A stretch of DNA of 64,000 bases from Desulfobulbaceae bacterium UBA2273. Lineage in GTDB: Bacteria > Desulfobacterota > Desulfobulbia > Desulfobulbales > Desulfurivibrionaceae. Made by a program: the position numbers and the translations under genes. Of this stretch, positions 61,704-64,000 are shown piece by piece; within the stretch, counting starts at the first letter, position 1; every line of letters starts with the position of its first letter. The notes under the pieces are model-generated. The model saw only the letters and a program-made list of their open reading frames with translations. It ran no database searches and was not told the origin of the DNA. The stretch lies in the NCBI GenBank assembly GCA_002347095.1, contig DDWZ01000019.1, positions 62,001 through 126,000 on the forward strand, given 5' to 3'.

Positions 61704-62186
61704 TCATTGATCACTGCGCACGATTATTGTGCTTAAGGATATTTGGCGATTCCTGTTGGTGGGTGCCAGAACAGCTCCCCCGGTGCCTGGATCGTCCCAG
61801 CCCACGACCACATCAATGCGTTTGAGCGCGACGGCGGCAGTCACCAGATCGGTGACTTGCGACAATCGCTCAAAAGTCATGACCCCCCCGCGGATATTGA
61901 CCAGAACATCTTGAATGGTCGTTGGGTCGGGGGGCCAGGCTGCCGCAGTCAGGGCTGCCGAAGTGCCAAACACGGAAAACCGTTCTACCTGCAACCGATT
62001 CAATTCCTCTTCAGCCAGCCTGAGAGCCTCGGCGCGCACCACATTTCCGCTGTTGCTGCGGAGGGCCTGAATAAGTCCACCAGCCACCCCCAGCATGACC
62101 ACCATGAAGACAAGCAGGGCAATCATGATTTCCACCAGGGTAAATCCTTGGTGCCCGTGGGATTGCTGTTTATTATTGTTGAACAC
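61704..62186 (-). CDS. pilV: PilV-like minor pilin
   Basis: 160 residues. A GTG start at 62186 is preferred because GGGAGG lies 5 bases ahead; another GTG two codons upstream is possible. Leader MFNNNKQQSHGHQG is cut before FTLVEIMIALLVFMVVMLGV. The body is consistent with PilV (VVRAEALRLAEEELNRLQVE). The start lies within the end of fimT. Confidence 0.85.
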   Translation of the reverse strand: MFNNNKQQSHGHQGFTLVEIMIALLVFMVVMLGVAGGLIQALRSNSGNVVRAEALRLAEEELNRLQVERFSVFGTSAALTAAAWPPDPTTIQDVLVNIRGGVMTFERLSQVTDLVTAAVALKRIDVVVGWDDPGTGGAVLAPTNRNRQISLSTIIVRSDQ

Positions 62187-62664
62187 AAGCACCTCCCGTC
62201 ATTACGCCTATATTGATGCGAGTTGCCGCGACTACGATACAATCTACGCCAGGCGAGGCATTTGGAGAATAACCAGTAACACTTAAGGTCTGTTGGTTTC
62301 CGGTCATGCCTCTTCTATCGAAAATAATTGTTGTGGGAAGGCCTCCCAAGACAGTCGAGTTCAGGGCAAAGCTGGGATAGGATTTTGTTGTAGTGGGTTC
62401 GCCTGCATCAACAACGCCATCACCGTCAGCGTCTTGGTGGGTAGTCACCAGATTAGCCGCCAAAGCGACCCGCACTTGGGTGTTGGTGTTTGCCGCATCG
62501 TTTCTGGCTCGCATCAATATGGAGTATATCTCCTTGGTGTAAGATTCCACCGTATATTTATCATTCCATTGCTTGAAATTCATGGTTGCAATTGCCAGCA
62601 CGATCCCGATTATGCCAACAACTATCATGAGTTCGACCAGGGTAAAGCCAGCTTGGGCCTTCAT
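62173..62664 (-). CDS. fimT: FimT/GspH-like pseudopilin
   Basis: 163 residues from MKAQAGFTLVELMIVVGII, which gives a normal 6-residue leader; AGGA lies upstream. The GspH-type body has a TLNFKQWNDKYTVESYTKE-like arm and a DADGDGVVDAGEP loop that is typical of the family and may bind calcium. The frame is open back to 62790, overlapping the pilY1 stop, but that would give an unlikely 48-residue leader. Confidence 0.85.
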   Translation of the reverse strand: MKAQAGFTLVELMIVVGIIGIVLAIATMNFKQWNDKYTVESYTKEIYSILMRARNDAANTNTQVRVALAANLVTTHQDADGDGVVDAGEPTTTKSYPSFALNSTVLGGLPTTIIFDRRGMTGNQQTLSVTGYSPNASPGVDCIVVAATRINIGVMTGGACVQQ

Positions 62665-62786
62665 CGTGTCCTGTTTTGAAATGGAAATAAACTTTTCGGC
62701 CGCTTGCGTTGGTGCGCCTCGGTGTGTCATGTCGGAGCTCTTTTTAAAGTTGGCTTGGACGCGGATTTGTTGTGTCTCCATTTTCT

Positions 62787-64000
62787 TCATCGTTCTTGAA
62801 TATGCATGAACTTTTTTATGGGGAGTGGGTTGGTGACTACCATAAGGCCCTGTCCTGCGGGCGGAATACCCTCGAAGCCAGCACTGCGGCGGTTATCCTT
62901 TTGGCTGAGGACTCCGGGGTCGTGCAGGCTCAGTTCCTTGATTTCACCGGTGGAAACCTGAACCAGGGCTTTTCCCTGCATGACAAAAGTGACTTTGTTG
63001 CCGGTTTTGTAGTCCAGCGCCCAGAGATAGGTTGTGCCGCCAAAGCTGCAGATATCAGAAGTCGGGGCAAAACTCAGGAAATAAACGGCGCCAAGGGGGT
63101 CTGGCGTGGGGTTTGATATCACGCGCTCCGAGCCCTTTGGCGAAGCCGCAGCATCAAGGTTGATATACCAACCTTTCTCCGTGGCCGTTAACGCGGTGGT
63201 TGGCGATGTTGTTTGATTTCTCAAGTCGGTCAATAGCAACGTGTCCGAGCAGGCGGGAGATATGGTGTTGCTCGTCGCAACAAAGCAGGGGTCTTCAATG
63301 CCGAACAGCTTGCGTTGTGTGGTCAGGTCATCCTGTTTGTGAAAATACCGGCCTTCCGCGAAGTAGAGCCAGAGTTTTCCGCGGTTTCGGTCAATAAGAT
63401 TAGCCACGGAGGTGGTGACCGGTCCGATATTTTCAATAACCGGGCTCACCGTCCAGGTGTCGGGATCGAGATCATCATTGATCACGAGTCGCAGCACACC
63501 GCCGCTGGTGGTGTCTTTAACATAGCCGATGTAAACGACATCATCCTTGTAGTTGCCGACATTGGTGGGCCTGTCTTTTTCCAGGTCAAGCGAACCGGTG
63601 GAGATGGAGCCAGCAAAGGCATTGGTGATGCCGGTGTCGATGGTGCGCAGCAGCTCGCCAGTCTTGAGATCAAGGACAAAGAGCCTTAGGTTTTTATTCG
63701 AAGTGCCTTTGAAATCCTTGGCGGTAATGGGGCCGGTTGCTCCTGAAGCCAGGATGGCGAACCACCGGCCATTTGCATCATCAACGCATCTGCCATTCGT
63801 GGCGGTAGCGCCGCAATCGACGTCATTGCTACAGGCAGTCCGGCTTTTTGCGCAACGTCGGACGCCTCCCCTGACAATCGCCGGGCCGACGTTGGTGACA
63901 CCAAGGTTTGAATTATTGAACTCCCACAAGAGCGTAGGATTGTCCTGCTCGGTCACATCAAGGGCAAAGTATGATGACCAGCCTATAGGAGTGCCGCCAA
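62787..64000 (-). CDS. pilY1: PilY1 C-terminal beta-propeller domain, 5' truncated by window edge
   Basis: The frame is open to the right edge of the window; about 404 codons are present. The end-on reading GWSSYFALDVTEQDNPTLLW matches the PilY1 propeller start, with later blades ALDYKTGNKVTF and GAVYFLSFAPTSDIC. A cysteine cluster CAKSRTACSNDVDCGATATN with CVDD is an insertion resembling an extracellular Cys-rich repeat. PilY1 is a pilus tip or surface adhesin that controls extension and retraction. First visible gene of the minor pilin operon. Confidence 0.88.
   Translation of the reverse strand, partial: GGTPIGWSSYFALDVTEQDNPTLLWEFNNSNLGVTNVGPAIVRGGVRRCAKSRTACSNDVDCGATATNGRCVDDANGRWFAILASGATGPITAKDFKGTSNKNLRLFVLDLKTGELLRTIDTGITNAFAGSISTGSLDLEKDRPTNVGNYKDDVVYIGYVKDTTSGGVLRLVINDDLDPDTWTVSPVIENIGPVTTSVANLIDRNRGKLWLYFAEGRYFHKQDDLTTQRKLFGIEDPCFVATSNTISPACSDTLLLTDLRNQTTSPTTALTATEKGWYINLDAAASPKGSERVISNPTPDPLGAVYFLSFAPTSDICSFGGTTYLWALDYKTGNKVTFVMQGKALVQVSTGEIKELSLHDPGVLSQKDNRRSAGFEGIPPAGQGLMVVTNPLPIKKFMHIQER

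Overview
The window reads as a chromosomal segment of a Gram-negative, GC-rich member of the Desulfobacterota, most likely near Desulfobulbales. Four things suggest this. The ATP synthase operon is b'-b-delta-alpha-gamma-beta-epsilon with no a or c genes. A PilS/PilR-pilA-ABC transporter block sits beside a PilY1/FimT/PilV/PilW/PilX operon. There is a large single-chain PurL and a stand-alone GltA-type glutamate synthase. The lineage is inferred from gene content and order only; no rRNA or tRNA gene was seen.

Layout. 1-9.1 kb is housekeeping: a NIL-domain ferredoxin, a split two-gene kinase, a CheY-like protein, a DUF309 protein, a U32 peptidase-family protein, mnmA, pyk and mtaB. 9.2-16.0 kb is a defence and mobile island: higBA, an AT-rich retron cassette, the wreck of a type I restriction/Fic locus, a DUF1016 nuclease, rhuM and a broken rhuM copy. 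16.0-27.3 kb holds cinA, recA, alaS and the atp operon. 27.3-35.3 kb holds a CheX-like protein, gltA, an HD-GYP response regulator, an amidase and mutS. 35.8-49.9 kb holds a Met-rich periplasmic protein, the minus-strand chain flhG-like/yggT/divIVA/DUF167/phosphoesterase/HIT, the chain holB/ricT/metG/degenerate GGDEF, purL and a YhaM-like HD protein. 49.9-56.7 kb is a second accessory stretch with vapBC, yefM-yoeB, an ABC transporter unit beside pilA, a parDE-like pair and a REP-associated transposase (RAYT) element. 56.7-64 kb is pilS, pilR and the minor pilin operon, which runs off the right edge.

The most notable system is a retron at about 10.6-13.0 kb. A reverse transcriptase with YADD and a retron-like VHG segment is preceded by an msr-msd RNA whose parts are visible in the sequence: 15-bp a1/a2 repeats, an AGCGAGAG segment beside a1, a 7-bp msr hairpin and a perfect 20-bp msd hairpin. 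Two AT-rich genes directly upstream, a HEPN-like helical protein and a protein with a winged-helix-like C-terminus, end 11 bases before a1 and are candidate effectors. I do not recognise this gene pair or this gene order from the retron types I know.

Repeats are a second theme. There are at least four families of palindromic elements, a RAYT gene bracketed by its own REP-like ends, and a decayed duplicate of the pilS 5' end on the far side of the RAYT/toxin-antitoxin insertion. Four type II toxin-antitoxin pairs are present, three with a clear palindromic operator.
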